From SZUA-22 sp039714835 (GTDB lineage: Bacteria > Bacteroidota > Ignavibacteria > Ignavibacteriales > Melioribacteraceae), in NCBI GenBank assembly GCA_039714835.1, contig JBDLIN010000226.1, positions 1-6,297 on the forward strand: a stretch of DNA of 6,297 nt, read 5' to 3'. The translations under genes and the position numbers were made by a program. Positions 5,396-6,297 of this stretch are shown here, piece after piece. The stretch's first letter is position 1; each line of letters opens with the position of its first letter. Under the pieces are notes generated by a model. The model was given only the letters and a program-made list of their open reading frames with translations. It did no database searches and was not told the DNA's origin.

Positions 5396-6297
5396 ATGTC
5401 TCTTGATTTGAAGAATAGAAATTTTCTTAAACTATTAGATTTTACAAAGGAAGAATTAACATACTTACTAGATTTATCGAGAGATCTAAAATCAGCGAAA
5501 TATTTGGGAGAAGAAGAAAAAAAACTAGAGGGGAAGAATATTGCTCTTATATTTGAAAAATCTTCTACTAGAACCAGATGTGCATTTGAAATAGCAGCTT
5601 ATGACCAAGGAGCGCATGTAACATATTTAGGTCCAAGCGGAACACAGATTGGATATAAAGAATCTATGAGAGATACAGCTCGAGTTTTAGGAAAGATGTA
5701 TGATGGTATTGAATATAGAGGTTTTGGTCAGGAAATAGTTGAAGAACTTGGAAAGTGTGCTGGGGTACCGGTTTGGAATGGTTTAACAAATGAATTTCAT
5801 CCTACGCAAGTTTTAGCAGATTTTTTAACAATGGAAGAACATAGTGGTAAACCACTATCCGAAACATCATATTGTTACTTGGGTGATGCAAGGTTTAATA
5901 TGGGAAACTCGCTTTTAGTAGGTGGTGCTATCATGGGCATGGACGTTAGGCTTTGCGCTCCGGAGGGTTTTCTTCCAGATGAGAAATTGGTTAAACAATG
6001 CAATGAAATTGCTAAATATTCCGGAGGAAACATTACTATTACCACTGATGTAGAAAAGGGGGTCAAAGGTGTAGACTTTTTAGTTACTGATGTTTGGGTT
6101 TCTATGGGCGAACCTGCTGAAGCATGGGAAGAAAGAATTGAACTAATGAAACCATATCAAGTAAATACGGATTTGTTAAAACTAACTGGAAATCCAAATG
6201 TAAAGTTTATGCACTGCTTACCTGCCTTTCATAATAGAGACACAATATTAGGTGAAGAGATCTTTCAAAAGTATGGTATGGATGGATTAGAAGTTAC
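5396..6297 (+). CDS. argF: Ornithine carbamoyltransferase (3' partial)
   Basis: This cytoplasmic enzyme joins carbamoyl phosphate and ornithine to make citrulline, the sixth step of arginine synthesis, or runs in reverse as ArcB in the arginine deiminase pathway. The window holds 300 of about 334 expected residues; the 3' end is cut off. Carbamoyl-phosphate sites are STRTR (57-61), Q84 (SGTQIG), R108 (EYRGFGQE) and HPTQ (135-138). Ornithine sites are N168, D232 with S236-M237 (TDVWVSMGE), and the catalytic HCLP loop with C274 (273-276). Similarity to E. coli ArgI/ArgF is clear all along, including FLKLLDFT, FEKSSTRTRCAFE, YLGPSGTQIG and MHCLPAFH. The usual GDARNN motif reads GDARFN (163-168), with F167 for the first Asn. 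ATG 5396 is chosen because AAGGAG lies 7 nt upstream. Whether it is anabolic (argF) or catabolic (arcB) cannot be settled here; no arcA or arcC is in view. Confidence 0.95.
   Translation, partial: MSLDLKNRNFLKLLDFTKEELTYLLDLSRDLKSAKYLGEEEKKLEGKNIALIFEKSSTRTRCAFEIAAYDQGAHVTYLGPSGTQIGYKESMRDTARVLGKMYDGIEYRGFGQEIVEELGKCAGVPVWNGLTNEFHPTQVLADFLTMEEHSGKPLSETSYCYLGDARFNMGNSLLVGGAIMGMDVRLCAPEGFLPDEKLVKQCNEIAKYSGGNITITTDVEKGVKGVDFLVTDVWVSMGEPAEAWEERIELMKPYQVNTDLLKLTGNPNVKFMHCLPAFHNRDTILGEEIFQKYGMDGLEV

Noticed and set aside
5875..6066. Minus-strand open frame of 63 codons
   Set aside because: It is antisense to the conserved ornithine carbamoyltransferase core.

Overview
The window is AT-rich bacterial DNA holding eight genes. 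It most resembles the Bacteroidota/Chlorobiota group, perhaps an Ignavibacteria-like lineage. This is inference, from three signs: a secreted protease whose C-terminus resembles a type IX secretion (Por) sorting domain, A-rich leaders mostly without Shine-Dalgarno sites, and an HU protein with a lysine/alanine-rich tail. No rRNA, tRNA, CRISPR array, insertion sequence or other mobile element was seen.

Layout: (1) Positions 2-361, plus strand: 3' part of an HU-family nucleoid protein gene with a basic, histone-H1-like N-terminal extension, followed by a strong intrinsic terminator. (2) Positions 393-5159, minus strand: six tightly packed genes that look like one operon. In transcription order they are a BamD-like lipoprotein, an acyl-CoA thioesterase, a secreted zinc metallopeptidase with a C-terminal sorting-type domain, a CcmA-like ABC ATPase, the CcmB heme-exporter-type permease, and a small two-helix membrane protein with a possible PH-like soluble domain. 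Neighbours are 12 nt apart, 1 nt apart, or overlap by 8, 4 and 13 nt. (3) Positions 5160-5395: a divergent, very AT-rich intergenic region that should hold the promoters for both directions. (4) Positions 5396-6297, plus strand: the first 300 codons of an ornithine carbamoyltransferase gene, with a good Shine-Dalgarno site; the 3' end lies outside the window.

The minus-strand operon is centred on the cell envelope: outer-membrane protein assembly (BamD-like), an exported protease, and a CcmAB-type ABC module linked to cytochrome c maturation. The thioesterase is a cytoplasmic passenger. The operon converges on the HU gene. The last operon gene ends inside the HU terminator hairpin, and a second, AT-rich hairpin just beyond it could end the minus transcript.

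I found no clear new defence, mobile or RNA system. The points most worth a second look are the operon composition, the altered Q-loop and H-loop of the CcmA-like ATPase, the ccmAB pair without ccmC but with an uncharacterised membrane partner, and the terminator that doubles as coding sequence.
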